Of a DNA stretch of 64,000 nt, positions 1 to 11,411 are shown piece by piece. The stretch is from Triglochin maritima. Taxonomy: Eukaryota; Streptophyta; Magnoliopsida; Alismatales; Juncaginaceae. The notes under the pieces are model-generated. The model was not told the DNA's origin, ran no database searches, and worked only from the letters and a program-made list of their open reading frames with translations. The stretch covers positions 28,789,741-28,853,740 of the forward strand of contig OY821782.1 in the NCBI GenBank assembly GCA_963682175.1, in the 5' to 3' direction. Made by a program: the position numbers and the translations under genes. The first letter of the stretch is position 1. Every line of letters begins with the position of its first letter.

Positions 1-19
1 CACTTTCGTAGGAATCACG

Positions 20-87
20 GTTGCACTTAGCACGTGCAACAAGCCGTTAAACCTCTTTGTTGCCAAGGAGGAGGAGTGTTGTCTCCT
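20..87 (-). other. Conserved 3' hairpin pair of element F
   Basis: Two inverted repeats just inside the 3' end of the element. Positions 20-40 read GTTGCAC, 7 bases, GTGCAAC. Positions 72-87 read AGGAG, 6 bases, CTCCT. Both recur at the matching place in A, B, D and E, with paired changes in D (see findings). A role as a cis-acting RNA structure is inferred. Confidence 0.6.
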
Positions 88-1523
88 GAGGGTTTTCAGC
101 GGATATACCCACAAAATCCGAACAAGATGCATTATTCAATCTAGACCTCGACTCGTTGGAAATATTTTGTCGATCAATGGACGCGGTAATCCTACGGGCC
201 GACTCTATATAGGTAATCAGTCCACACCTAGCCTAATAAACCATTCGTGCAAGTTAAATAAGGAATTAAGTAAAAGACATGGACAACCTCAAGATCCTCA
301 AGTGATACAAAGTGTAAGGTCCATTAAGGTTCTTATTTGCATTACCATTTTATTTTCTTTTTGTTTCTTTTCACACTTTTTTTTTCTTTTTTTTTCTTTT
401 TATTAGTTGGAGCTTCATTCTCCCAGGGTCAGGTTTCGTGCATCATTGCCCATGAGGACTTACACTATCACGTACACCTTTCCCCAAATCTCCACATAGG
501 GCAATCCCTACCACCCGTGTAACGGGAGTTCGGTCGGCGCATCCCAAGTCAGATGACTCGAAAGCACCAGGCACAAAGTCCCCTCAGACCTACTTTCCCG
601 AGTGATAGGAGCCGTGCGAGAAGAGAGAACATCTACTCACTTATTTCTTATCTACACATGAACCAAAACCCCTACACTAATGTCTCACAACAAGATTAAG
701 AGGGTCCTTGACTACAACAAACTTCCTAAATTAACAAACACGAATTATTGACTCACTAGGTTCAAGGTGGACTTCTTTGAATGTTTGAGCACTGAAACCC
801 TATGATTACTCACCCCCAAAGGAAAACTGGGGTGCATCCTAACGACTCAATAAATCCTAAAGCCATGTACTAGATATCCTAATGCATCAAGTTCAAGACA
901 ATTTTGGGAGCTTTCTTTTTACTTTGCCTCTCAACGGTTTTGCACATGCTAAACACACGCAAAACCCACAAAACATTTTCTTTCGAAAACACATGAAGAT
1001 TTTGAAAGAAATGTGAAAATTTTGAAGTACTAGGCAAGCAAAAGAAGACAAGTCACCCAAGGATCATGGCAAACAGATATATCGATTTTAAATGCAGCAC
1101 ACTAACATGACCCTAACAATGTAAACAAAAGAAAACAAAATCAAAAGAAAAAAAACTCAACTATGTACACACGTAAAACACCCCCCACACCTACTTCATC
1201 CATTGTCCTCAATGAATGCAAGCAAGATACTACATGGATTTATGCATGAAAAAAGAGAGATCTCACCAACGTGAAGTACAAAGGGAAGTGTATGGCTATG
1301 TTGATGGACACAACCCAAATTCCCTCAAAACCTGTGAGATGCTAAAGAAAGGGTACAAATACGTGAAAGAAATGGAGCCCAAATACACAAGGGTTGGGGC
1401 TCACAACAATCGATGCTCACTGAAGGAGTCTTTTATTGTACTCTTTTTTTTTATAACTATGTACAAACATAAGTTCCCATCTTCATTTGTCAAAAGACAT
1501 CAAATGGGAACCTCAAGAGTGGG
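88..1523 (-). other. 3' noncoding region of element F
   Basis: About 1.4 kb between the gag-like stop and the 3' hairpins. It has no convincing reading frame; short frames on both strands are interrupted. The order of blocks matches the 3' noncoding regions of A and B, including poly-T/poly-A stretches around 360-400 and 1125-1155. Conservation across elements without coding capacity suggests RNA-level or replication signals. Confidence 0.6.
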
Positions 1524-3014
1524 TCAATGCACTTGGAAAGGGAACATGACACCACGCGGGGCCAGAATACTCATGCGTGGGCCCCCTTCACAAAGAGCAC
1601 CAGATGAAATGAGAGGTTCGTGAATTGGACGCAAAGGCGTCTCATTCAAAGGATCAAACTGAAAGAGCTTGAACCTCTCAAGAGTTTGGGAAATGAGGGG
1701 CAACGGAAGAAGAGTTTCTCCCGTTGCGCTGCTGAAGTTATGATCGTCAATCCAAACTCTCCAACCAACAGGCTGGTGGGTCGGAACGAGGTCAAGAACC
1801 TCGTTATGCATGTCCAACTCACCAGGAGAACAGGAAGTGGGTCTCATACCCAAAGTATCCTCCAAGGAACTCCTAATACCCTCATGAGCAATGTAGTTGT
1901 TTGATGTTCCATCATTTCCAAGATGATCAGGAACAATAGTGAGAGGCAAACTCTCATCAGGTTGTTTGAAATTGAGGGTACTAGGGAGCTCTTGCTCCAC
2001 CAGAGGTGAGTCCTTAAGAGGCACAACATGAAGATCATGTGGCTCAAGGGCCACGGGACAAAAAGATAAGGCACAATCCTGTGCCGACTCATAATGAAGC
2101 TGGTCCAAGTTATTCTCAATTTGAATCGAATCCTCCACTAAGTGATTGTGAATTGAAACCCCAAGTCCCTCAGACTGACTAGGAGTTTGACTTTGAAAGG
2201 TTGTGCTTTGAATTTGTGGATGTGGTGGTGGTTCGATATCAAAAGAAGAATCCTCATGTTGACATGAAATGTCACTCTCCTCACGTTCAAGTAATTGCTG
2301 CGACATTTGACTCACTTGCAGTGCCATATTTTGTATGGACTGTTGAGTGGTTTCCATGAACGTAAGGAAAGTTTGTTTCAAGGAATCAGGTATGCGGTCA
2401 ATGATGAGGTCCAAGTCAGAGTTTGGGAAATTTTGAGGTTGGGTGTTGATTGGCTGAGAATGAGTCCAATGATTTGGAGTGGGGTGTTGGTAGAATTCTG
2501 GGTATTCGGGAGGAGGATACTGTGGTGGAAATGAAGTATAGGAATTTGAATACGAATTGTCTCCCCACGAATCCATCACTCTCGGATTGTACGCGGATGC
2601 GTAATGGTCATAATGAGCATTTTGGGAGAATGTATTCTCATACTCAGGCTCTGGGGGAACATAAGGACATTCCCCGAAATCATGACCACTCAACCCACAA
2701 TAGTGACACGGTACGGCTACTGGAGCCACCGGTGCACCCATGTCATCTACCATATGCATGAAAGAGGCCAAAGGTTCTTGTAATGTCTCAGTTTGATGAC
2801 CAACATATGATCCGACGTAATTAGATGGTGGTCTAGCAGTCGGTGCCTCTCTCATGTTACCCCAATATGAAGATTGCTCAGTCACACAATGAGGATTATC
2901 CCAACCATACGGGGTGTTCGTCTGAGCCACCCCAGGTTGCATGGGTCCGGAGTACCAGGGAGAATCATCCTGGTCCCAACAATGATATGGATGGTCGCCC
3001 ATGTAACCATCCAT
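1524..3014 (-). CDS. Gag-like protein with zinc knuckle, lacking capsid and protease (element F)
   Basis: An open frame of 496 codons from the first ATG at 3014; the frame is open slightly further upstream but only with GTG codons. Around residues 100-115 is a CCHC zinc knuckle (C-x2-C-x4-H-x4-C, beginning CHYCG), the nucleic-acid-binding signature of retroelement Gag. Before it lies a Tyr/Trp/Pro-rich N-terminus, after it a Pro/Tyr/Gln-rich stretch, a helical Gln-rich segment near residues 200-245 and an acidic region. The C-terminal 100 residues contain GWRV followed by an acidic patch; a similar tail closes the 1035-residue Gag-Pro of element A. The capsid-type retrotransposon gag domain and the protease seen in A are absent. 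It is probably an RNA-binding accessory Gag of a non-autonomous element. That this protein is made is inferred only from the open frame; the copy in B is broken. Confidence 0.7.
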   Translation of the reverse strand: MDGYMGDHPYHCWDQDDSPWYSGPMQPGVAQTNTPYGWDNPHCVTEQSSYWGNMREAPTARPPSNYVGSYVGHQTETLQEPLASFMHMVDDMGAPVAPVAVPCHYCGLSGHDFGECPYVPPEPEYENTFSQNAHYDHYASAYNPRVMDSWGDNSYSNSYTSFPPQYPPPEYPEFYQHPTPNHWTHSQPINTQPQNFPNSDLDLIIDRIPDSLKQTFLTFMETTQQSIQNMALQVSQMSQQLLEREESDISCQHEDSSFDIEPPPHPQIQSTTFQSQTPSQSEGLGVSIHNHLVEDSIQIENNLDQLHYESAQDCALSFCPVALEPHDLHVVPLKDSPLVEQELPSTLNFKQPDESLPLTIVPDHLGNDGTSNNYIAHEGIRSSLEDTLGMRPTSCSPGELDMHNEVLDLVPTHQPVGWRVWIDDHNFSSATGETLLPLPLISQTLERFKLFQFDPLNETPLRPIHEPLISSGALCEGGPRMSILAPRGVMFPFQVH

Positions 3015-4130
3015 CTCAAGAAAAACTCTCGAGTCGACCACTCTCACCACCACGAGACTAGGCTCGCAAAAAGTGCTCGACTCGACCCTAAAACGCTACC
3101 AGAGAGTGTAAAGGGGAGGAGACTATAACGTAGAAGAAGGTGAGAAGAAGATGACTCAGAGGAGAAGGGAAGAATCCCTAAAGCTAGCGTGGGTAATGGG
3201 ATCAGGTAGAAGCCTAACTAGCAAGCACGGCTCAAACAATGTAAGGCAATGGGTCCTTAGGCTAGACGACGCCTAACTTCGAGGTCACTAGCCTCGACAC
3301 GTCTCACCTCCCTACAACGAGGACCACAATGCCCAGCAAGTGATACCAGATCCGGAGATCCAATACCTCCTACTATCGACAAGGTAGGCAACGCCGATCA
3401 GGCCATGACGGTCTCAACTAGATCACTCTCCTAGTGCGTCCAAAATCCTTAGGGCCAATATCTACTTGCTTTTAGAATAAAGGCTTTATTAAGAGTGATT
3501 TTTGGGGCCAAGGAAAGGGTGATGAAATCCCCCACCTTATCTTTTATGGGACAGCCCCTCCTTAGTAGCGATTTGATCCTAGATCTAGCAATCAATCGCT
3601 CCAATCAAACGCTCTCTCACTCTTGTCCTGATGCAAATCCTACTAACTAATGCATGGGCATATGTGATGCGTGAATGAGTGTAGGAACTGCGTACCTTAC
3701 GCCAGCACTCAACAACTGAAATTAAAGCTAAAAGAAAAGACAACTATATGCTCAAGTCAATACATGATGCGTGACCTAAACAAATAAGAACGTCTAGTCT
3801 TTTGCTTTGGATTTTAGGGCCAAGTTGATTAATGGGGGATTTATTAATGATCTGGGAGCAAACCAGAAGTCAAAGCATGCAAAATAGAGCTCCTAGATAA
3901 CCAAATAGAAGAAAACAACTACCAGAAAAAATTTCAAGGCAAGATGACCTCACCAGGCCGCCAGTTGGCGGTTCCAAACCGCCAATTGGCGGTCAAGTTG
4001 AAGCTTCTCTCCTTCACACTTGTCCAGTAGGCTCCCCTTGATTTGCTGGTTCCCTAAAACTAAGAGAAACTGGAAACAAAAAATTAAAAACCCCTCGAAT
4101 CGTCCAAACCAAGGTCTGGACAGAGCACCT
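3015..4130 (-). other. Leader of element F with palindromes
   Basis: Untranslated leader between primer site and ORF. No long frame is present. At 3959-3993 two adjacent copies of a CCGCC-(A/G)-(A/T)TT-GGCGG palindrome occur; 3978-3993 is the perfect copy. The block around 3300-3560 matches the leaders of A (11960-12190) and B (9780-10008), so it is a family-wide leader segment. Confidence 0.6.
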
Positions 4131-4147
4131 CCACGGCAACGGCGCCA
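4131..4147 (-). other. Primer-binding site, tRNA-Asp type (element F)
   Basis: Read on the minus strand this is TGGCGCCGTTGCCGTGG. It differs by one base from TGGCGCCGTTGCCGGGG, the complement of the 3' end of plant tRNA-Asp. It lies 6 bases from the LTR end, as expected for minus-strand priming. Confidence 0.85.
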
Positions 4148-4153
4148 AAAACT

Positions 4154-5688
4154 TGATTGATCGTTTTATATTTAACCGCAAGTGCACGGCCGCGTTGAAG
4201 CGGTGGCAAATACGGGTCGTCCACTGGGAGGTGTGTCAACACTTGGTTTGTGCAAAGGCGAGAGCTAAAGAAAGGGAAGAAATGTTGGTTACACTAAACT
4301 ACACTACAAAGCTGAAATGAAATTGAGAAGAAACTATAAAACTAAACCCCAAAGGGGGTAGAGAAATAATGTGAACATAAAAGAGTGTGTGTGTGTTCAT
4401 TAAGCTCATCACAACATGTAGTGCATGAAATCATAAAACTACATCCAACTTTGCCTCTACATGAATTAAGATAAGACTACATCATTAAAACATACAAGAC
4501 AATAATTGGAATGAAGCTACATGAACTCAAGTATAAAGACTATACCCTACTATGCCTCTACATGAATTAAGATTTCACTACATCATTAAAACATACAAGA
4601 CATTAGCTAAGGTAAAGGCAACAAGAGCACATACATTACAAATTGTGTTTGCAATATTAACTTCATCCATATCCTAACCTTATCATTCCCCATAAAATAG
4701 GTCCACTAATCAAAGCATAAGCTAAGCTTCATTCAAGAGCATTAGCATATCAAAGATAAGAGTGAAAACCCATTAGATGGTTATGGAAATCATATAAAGC
4801 TCAAGGGATAAAGATAACACACACTTAATACACTACATGATTATATCACATATTTCTCCACCCCCCAAATGGGGATGGAACTACTCACTACTCATTACAC
4901 TAACTATATTAGCAAAAGAAAGCATAATACTGAAATGAAAGTTAACTAAGAAGGCAAGAAGCATTAAAGAAACATAAAAGGAAAGGAAAGACTAAACAAA
5001 CATGCACAAATTAAAAGACAAGATTGAAAGAAACTAGAAGAATTATTTTATTAACAAATGACTCACATTGAAGGTAGCATTCATCTCCACCTTGAGTTTT
5101 TGCTTCAAGGCTCACTCCTTAGTAGAGAGAATGCCACCAAGCAATGGGTAATTACAATGGAAGGTGAAGAGTTCTATTTATAAGCATGGAAAAAGCTAAT
5201 CGGGGACAATCCCCCGATGTGGGACTAAACCAATACCAAAAATAGCCTAAACGAACATTAATACAAGTCCAGGAGAAGTTGGGGCGGATCTGGCATGATC
5301 CAGACCGCCAATTGGCGGCCTATAAAGCCCAGATCCGTCTGGGTCTTCTGGTGGGCTTTCCTTGGTGTGTTTTTTGGTCTTGGATGCATCTAACTTGTTT
5401 AGTGGAGCTCCGACCCGAATCGAATTGACAAAATACTCCTCATGATGGTGTGGAGTTTCCTGTTTTGCTCTTAGGTCCTTCTGTCTTACGATCAGGTCCT
5501 TCTCCCTTGCATCTTGGTCCCCAGGTCTCACAATTAGGTCCTTTTTCCTGCTTTTGGGTCCTTTCATGGCTCTTCTCTTCAAACCTCTTTATTTCTGAAA
5601 ACTAAACATAAAACTCGTCACGTAGCATTGCTTAGGTGTAAGATAATGGATATAAGGTACAAATATAAGCATGAAATGATGTCAATCA
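4154..5688 (-). repeat. 5' LTR of element F
   Basis: 1535 bp, reading TGATTGACATCAT...AATCA on the minus strand. It contains the palindrome CCGCCAATTGGCGG at 5305-5318 upstream of a TATA-like CTTATAAATAG near 5177-5186, and the U5 hairpin CCGC-N6-GCGG at 4190-4203 next to the primer site. It is clearly related to the LTRs of A and B throughout. Confidence 0.85.
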
Positions 5689-5840
5689 GTAATCATTAGG
5701 TACATCTCATGCTTGTTTATGTTCTTAATAACAAACTTGTTTATGCTCATATTAATCAACTAGGTTAGTGATTTGGATGATAGGTCTTCCAAATAGGTAC
5801 TTCCTATGCATAGCAACAATACCTGTAAGTTGATCGATCA
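5689..5840 (+). repeat. Fragment of an A-type LTR, target of element F
   Basis: This stretch resembles 10935-11080 inside the LTR of A (a CTCATGCTTGTTTA block, a TTAATCAACTA block and an ACTTCCTATGC block in the same order). It is therefore the interior of a related, older LTR into which F inserted. Neither end of this LTR is preserved here. Confidence 0.6.
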
Positions 5841-6818
5841 CTAATCTAGAGGGGGGTGAATAGATTACGTCGTAAGTTTCTTAAACAATTGCACAATAGT
5901 TAATTTAATGGAAGTTTTAGAGTTGGTGGAGCTTTGAATGCTTGGAGATTTAGAACACAAGAGTATGAAAGATTTTTGGCTTGTAGAGAGGTGAATGTAT
6001 CTCTTAAATGAAAGCTTTTATAGCCTTCAAAACAAATAGAGCCGTTATGGTGAGTTGGTGAAGTTTGAACCAACAAGAAACAAGAAGTGACTTAAGCGCG
6101 GGCAGAGCGTATTCGGTCGACCGATAAACCAACGGTCGTCCGACAAGATGTGGGTGCATTGGTCAGATTGAAGTACTCAGTTGACCGATTATGTGTCGGA
6201 TACCCGTTCACCAACTTCCAGTAACTTTTTCCTAAGAATGACTAATAAAATTTGGTTGACCGAGAGAAATTCGGTTCACCGTTCCAATTGGACAGTAAAG
6301 AATTGTTGTGACTTGGTAATCTTGTTCGGTAGACCATGTGGCAAGGTCGGTTGACCGATACATGTGCAGGTTTTTTGCTGACATTGGCTGGCAAATTGGT
6401 TTATCAATAATGGTTGAAATCTTACGTTGAAAAGAGTTGTTACGTTTTGATTAAACAACAAGTATTTGGTAAACCGAAAGGTACTTGGTCAACCGATATA
6501 GGACGATTCAAAGGTTGTTGCTAAATGACAAAAGATACGTCTGTTGGAGATAGTTTGTGCCACGTGGACCAAGAGGATGAAGTCGTTTAGGTTAAAAGAC
6601 ACATGTAAGGTTCGAGTGACCGATACCTATTCGGTAGACCAAATTACGATACCTATTAGGTTAAAAGACACAGACAGATTTATCCTTTTGTGCATCTGGT
6701 ATAAGGAAAGTAGTATTAATAGAGTGTTTATGAACATTATAATTAATAAGCATTTTCAATTAGTAAGTACTAACTCGGATGATCGGGAAAACTATTGGAG
6801 GGGTGGTTTTAGTGTCAT
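5841..6818. repeat. LTR-like block with CGGT(C/T)(G/A)ACCG motif array
   Basis: AT-rich DNA starting with a CTAGAGGGGGGTGAATAG block. Between about 6110 and 6680 it has repeated copies of GGTCGACCG, GGTTGACCG, GGTAGACC and related half-sites. The same motif type fills the copia-type LTRs at 60.2-60.7 and 61.7-62.2 kb and a block at 46.0-46.4 kb. No long coding frame. Probably an old LTR promoter region; its ends could not be fixed. Confidence 0.4.
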
Positions 6819-7463
6819 TTAAAACACTACAATCTGTGCCGATCCATCCCACCCAGCGGTTGCAAAAATAAACCGCATGTCGAAATCGCCCGATCCTAGG
6901 ACATTTTGAGTGCATTGTGTGTGGTGTCGTCCGGAACGATATGCTGGATGGAATTCTACTGGTACCCACACATCGATATGTGTCCCATCTAATGCCCCCA
7001 TACAATCTTTGAAATAAGGGAAGTACTTACCCGCCCCACCATCTATTATGTGACATGGTGTGTCCACTAAACCACCCTTTGGTCGGACCATCTCACATAC
7101 CCAAATAAAACAACAGTGTAAGGCTTTGTTGAAATGTTTACTTATTGTCTCTCCACTATGTTGTAGTTGAGCTTGAAGTGACCGGTTCGAGTCCCCATGG
7201 GCTAAGGTTTTCAACAAAATACATACTTGCTCCTCAATGGACACAACCCTTGTATCACTCATTAGTCCTCTACCCCTCAGAATACCACACAACAACCTAA
7301 ATACACTCGATAACATTCTAATGGAGTCATACGCTATTCTATAGTGCCCATGCAATAAGTCGTTAATAATGGCATTTCTTGTGAAAGGAGCAGTGTGAAC
7401 TAGTTGCTTAGACAGACGGTAGAGGGTACTACAAAATATTAGTAAATCACGACAATGAAACAA
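6819..7463 (-). pseudogene. PIF/Harbinger (HARBI1-like) nuclease, truncated
   Basis: A 214-codon fragment similar to plant PIF/Harbinger transposases. The N-terminal half has the helix-turn-helix-like region (a VSIEEQVCILL segment, then a short repeat-rich helical stretch and SKHFNKALH). The nuclease core begins with GALDGTHIDVWVP, where the Asp of LDGT is the first acidic residue of the DDE_Tnp_4 triad. It continues into the FDMRFIFATAGWDGSA block and stops just where the second catalytic Asp should follow, so the enzyme cannot be active. The beginning is also missing: the frame starts on TTG, and related sequence continues upstream to about 7550. Neither terminal inverted repeats nor the partner Myb-like gene are seen. 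This is a fossil of a cut-and-paste DNA transposon. Confidence 0.8.
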
Positions 7464-7754
7464 ACAACTATCATAGACTCAAACTCATCCTCTGACAACT
7501 GAAGTTCTGGGTCATTCAAAGCCTTTAATAAGTCATCCTTATGTCGACACCTATTAAAAGTAAAATAATACAACATCGGTGACAAAAAGTGGGAAAATAT
7601 CCAACCAATAAAATAGAAATGATTCCTATCAAGAATATGAAGGGGTACTACTATTGGAGATATTTATGGCATTGGGAATTTTTATTGGGCATATATCGTG
7701 CTCAAAAAATTTCAAACTTTGAATTTATCTACAAACTATGCGATTTTAGCTAAT
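7464..7754. other. Short flank with possible upstream Harbinger exon sequence
   Basis: No complete gene. On the minus strand the segment 7464-7550 stays in the nuclease frame as an acidic stretch (ALNDPELQLSEDEFES), so it probably belonged to the same transposase. The rest is AT-rich without recognised features. GTAAG at 7755-7759 is the left target duplication of element B. Confidence 0.4.
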
Positions 7755-7759
7755 GTAAG

Positions 7760-9270
7760 TGATCGACATCATATCATGCATATATTTGTGTATTATATCC
7801 TTTATTTTTTCCTAAGCAATGCTACGTAATGAGTATTATGTTTATGTTTCAGGAATAAATAGGTTTGAGAAAAAGAGACTCAAAAGGACTTAAAAGCAAG
7901 GGAAATGACTAAGATGCAAGACCTATGAACTGAGATGCAAGAGAGAAGGACCCGGATGTAAAACCAAAATGACCAATGAGAAAATCAAGAAGCTTCGCAC
8001 CATCATGAGGAGTATTTTGGCAATTAGATCCAGGCGCAAACATCAACAACCAAATCAGGTTTACAAAACATCAAGAAATCAAGTCCTAAACAAGCCGTCC
8101 AAAACGGGGGCCAATCCTACCAAGATTGACCGCCAAACAGCAGCCATAGACCGCCAATTGGCGGTCCAATATTGCCCAATGGCAACCACCTTTGGCGTGG
8201 TTGTTTGTTATAATGTTCCTGATTTCCTTTTTCTTTGACTATAAATAGAACTCTTCCTCTCCTTTTGTATTCACCCATTGCTTGGTGGTATTCTCTCTAC
8301 TTGGAGTAAAACCTTGAAACAAAAACTCAAGGTGGAGAAGAATGTCACTTGCAATGTGAGTCATGTTAATAAAATAATTTTTCTTAGTTTCTTTTAAAAT
8401 TGTCTTTTAATTCTTCCATGCTTCTTTAGTTTTAAGTGCTTTCAATTAGCTTCTTTAATAATTCTTGCTTGCTTAGTTTAATTTCCTTTCAGTAGAATAT
8501 TTCATTTTATTAATATAGATCGTAGTGTAATGATTAGTGAGTAGTTTCATCCCCATTTGGGGGTGGAGAAATATGTGATGTGATTATGTGATATAATAGG
8601 TGTGTTTTATCTTAATCCTTTGAACCTTACATGATTTCCATAACCATCTAATCGGATTTCACTCTTGTCTTTGATATGCTAATGCTTTTGAATGAAGCTT
8701 AGCATATGCTTAGATTAGTGAACTATTTTATAGGGAATGATGAGGTAAGGATATGGATGAAATTGATAAAGGAAACATGACTTGTAGTTGCATGTACTCT
8801 TGTTGCCTTTACCTTGGTTAATGTCTTCTATGTTTTAATGATTGTGTAAATCTTATTTCATGGGAGGCATAGTGAGGTTTGGTCTTTATACATGAGTTTA
8901 TTTAGCTTCATTCAAATTATTGTCTTATATGTTTTAATGATATTGTGTTATCTTATTTCATGTGGAGGCAAAGTTGGATTTAGTTTTACGATTTCCATGC
9001 ACTACATGTTGTGATAAGCATAATTGAACACACACATACACATATCTTTGTATTTACATTCTTTCTCTACCCCCTATGGGTTTAGTTTTATTGTTTATTT
9101 TTCCATTTTCTTTTGCATCTTAGTGTAGTTTGATCATAACTCCTTTCTCTCCTTTCTTTCCCACTCGCCTTCAAACAAACTAAAATCGACACACCTCCCT
9201 GTGGATCGACCTGTATTTGCCACCGCTTCAACGTGGCCGTGCATTTGCGGTTAATTAAAACGTTTAATCA
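7760..9270 (+). repeat. 5' LTR of element B
   Basis: 1511 bp from TGATCGACATCAT to TTTAATCA. Promoter features: the 18-bp palindrome GACCGCCAATTGGCGGTC at 8149-8166, TATAAATA at 8240-8247, and AATAAA near 8368. The U5 hairpin CCGC-N6-GTGG is at 9223-9236. Its partner is 37909-39465, from which it differs by many substitutions and small indels, so B is older than E. Confidence 0.9.
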
Positions 9271-9276
9271 AATTTT

Positions 9277-9293
9277 TGGCACCGTTGCCGAGG
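9277..9293 (+). other. Primer-binding site, tRNA-Asp type (element B)
   Basis: TGGCACCGTTGCCGAGG: two mismatches to the tRNA-Asp complement TGGCGCCGTTGCCGGGG. Six bases separate it from the LTR end. Confidence 0.8.
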
Positions 9294-10008
9294 AGGTGTT
9301 CTGTCCAGACTTTGGTTTGGACGATTCGAGTGAGTTTAATTTTGTTTTTAGTTTGTGTTTGTTTCATGGATATCCAAGCATCCAGGGGAGGCCACTGGTG
9401 GCCTGGTGAGTTGCTTTTGCTCCAATTTTTGTGTAGTAGTTTATGTCTTCAATTTAGTTGTTTGTGAGTTCCATTTTGCATGTTCTAACCTGTAGTTAGC
9501 TCCCAGATTATCAATCAATTCCCTTTTTAACACAACTTCGACCTTAAAACTCAAAGCAAAAGAGTAGATTGATTGCCATCTAGGTCATGCATCATTTGTA
9601 GACTTTGCACGCATTTGTCTTTTCTTTACTTTACATTTTTGTTGTTGATTGTTGGCGTGAGGTACGTGCAACCAATTCTCTCATTCATGCATGTTTAGAT
9701 CATGCATTAGTTTGTAAGGTGCATCAGGACAAGAGTGAGTTGAGCGTTTGATTGGAGAATTGTTTGCTAGATTTAGGATCAAAACACTACTAAGAAGGGG
9801 ATGTCATATACAAGATAAGGTAGGGGATGTCATCGCCCTTCCCTTTGCCCCAAAAACCACTCTTAATAAAAGCCTTAATTCTGAAGGAAGTAGACATTGA
9901 CCTATGGATTTCGGACGCACTAGGAGAGTGATCTAATTGAAACCATCATGACCTGATCGGCATCGCCTACCTTGTCAATAGTAGGAGGTGCTGGATCTTC
10001 GGATTTGG
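9294..10008 (+). other. Leader of element B, first part
   Basis: Noncoding leader, interrupted at 10009 by element A and resumed at 18553. It matches the leaders of A and F in order, including a CGAAAACTAGG-like and a TAGGAGAGTGATCT block. No frame worth calling. Confidence 0.6.
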
Positions 10009-10013
10009 TATAA

Positions 10014-11388
10014 TGATTGACATCATTTCATGCTCATATTTGTATCTTATATCCATTATCTTTCACCTAAACAATGCTATGTTACGAGTTTTATGTTTAG
10101 TTTTAAGGAATAAATAGGTTTGAAGAGATGAAGCATAAAAGGACCCAAAAGCTGGGAAAAAGGACTGAATTGTGAGATCTGGGGACCAAGATGCAAGGAA
10201 GAAGGACCTGATTGGAAGACAGAAGGACCTAAGAGCAAAACAGAATACTCCACACCATCATGGGGAGTATTTTACCAATTCGATTCGGGTCGGAGCTCCA
10301 ACAAGTCAAGTAACCGCATTAAAGACCAACAATACCAGAAAGAAAAGCCCACAACAAAAATGACCAGGATCTGAACCATATAGACCGCCAATTGGCGGTC
10401 CATTGTGGTCCAAATCCTCTCAAATTTCTCCAGCACATGTATTAGAGGATGTTTAGGCTATTTTTGGTATCTGTTTAGTCCCACATTGGGGGATTGTCCA
10501 TGGCTATAAATAGAACTCTTCACCTCCTATTGTAATGACTCCAGATTTTAAGTGGCTATTCTTCCTACTAGAAGTGAGGTCTTGAAGCACACACTAAAGT
10601 AGGAGGATGCTACTTTTAATGTGAGTCATTTTATCAATAAAGTTTTGTGTTTCTTTCATTGTTTGTTTATGCTTTTTTTATTGTTTGTGCATGTTTTAGT
10701 TTAAATCGTCTTTTATTTCTAGCTTAGTTTTAATATGCTTTCTTTGCTTAGTTTAATAATTAGTGTAATGTTTAGTGAATAGTTCCATCCCCTTTGGGGG
10801 CTGGAGTAGATGTACATACATGCATTAGAGAATGGGATGAATGCTTTATTTTTGATGTGTTGATTAAACATGAATGTATGCTTGCTTGTTTAGGATAGAA
10901 TTTATAACTTGATGAGTTTTGCCAAAATGATTAGACACCTCTCATGCTTGTTTAGGTTCTGAAATAAACAACTTGCATATGTAAATGTTAATCAACTAAG
11001 TTGGTGAATAGATTGATAGGTTTTGCCACACATTTAGACACTTCCTATGCTTGATAAACACCACCTTCATGTGCTTAAAGAATGTATTCTACACCCACCT
11101 CTTTGAATGTGTGCACTCACTCTACCCCTTAGGGGTTTTCCCATTCCTGAATTCCAGCACTTCTACTTTGCTCTTAGCTTAGTTATTATTTCATTGTTTG
11201 GTTCTTCCTTTCGCATTTCCTACTTCTTAGCGTAGTATAGAGTAGAGTAGCATAAACATCTTTCTCCCCCTATTTTTGCCACTTGATTTCGTAAAAGCAA
11301 GAGACTACTCACCTCCCTGAGGACGACCCGTACTTGCCACTGCTTCATCGCGGCCGTGCACTTGCGGTTTAAATTAAAACGTTCAACA
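10014..11388 (+). repeat. 5' LTR of element A
   Basis: 1375 bp, TGATTGACATCA...GTTCAACA. Palindrome GACCGCCAATTGGCGGTC at 10383-10400; TATAAATA at 10505-10512; AATAAA at about 10637. U5 hairpin CTGC-N6-GCGG at 11340-11353 (one G-T pair). A 45-bp stretch right after the palindrome and an 18-bp gap before the TATA box distinguish it from the 3' LTR. Confidence 0.92.
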
Positions 11389-11394
11389 AGTTTT

Positions 11395-11411
11395 TGGCGC
11401 CATTGCCGGGG
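11395..11411 (+). other. Primer-binding site, tRNA-Asp type (element A)
   Basis: TGGCGCCATTGCCGGGG: one mismatch to the complement of the plant tRNA-Asp 3' end, six bases after the LTR. Confidence 0.88.

Larger units (their letters stand above)
1..5688 (-). mobile_element. Element F: pol-less Ty3/gypsy-type LTR retrotransposon, 3' part outside window
   Basis: Minus-strand element. In element order it has a 5' LTR (4154-5688), a tRNA-Asp primer site (4131-4147), a leader, one gag-like frame (1524-3014) and a long 3' noncoding region; its polypurine tract and 3' LTR lie beyond base 1. The first 1.5 kb is the reverse complement of the 3' noncoding regions of elements A (about 15.7-17.1 kb) and B (27.6-30.45 kb). 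No reverse transcriptase, RNase H or integrase is present in the visible part. It sits in a fragment of a related LTR at 5689. The flanking base quintet GTAAT is a candidate target duplication that cannot be checked because the other end is missing. Confidence 0.85.

Noticed and set aside
337..522. Phe-rich plus-strand frame
   Set aside because: Translation of a T-rich stretch in the 3' noncoding region of element F; no conservation as protein.
5841..6700. CRISPR-like or satellite array of GGTCGACCG units
   Set aside because: Spacing is irregular, copies are degenerate palindromes in both directions, and the context is plant LTR DNA.
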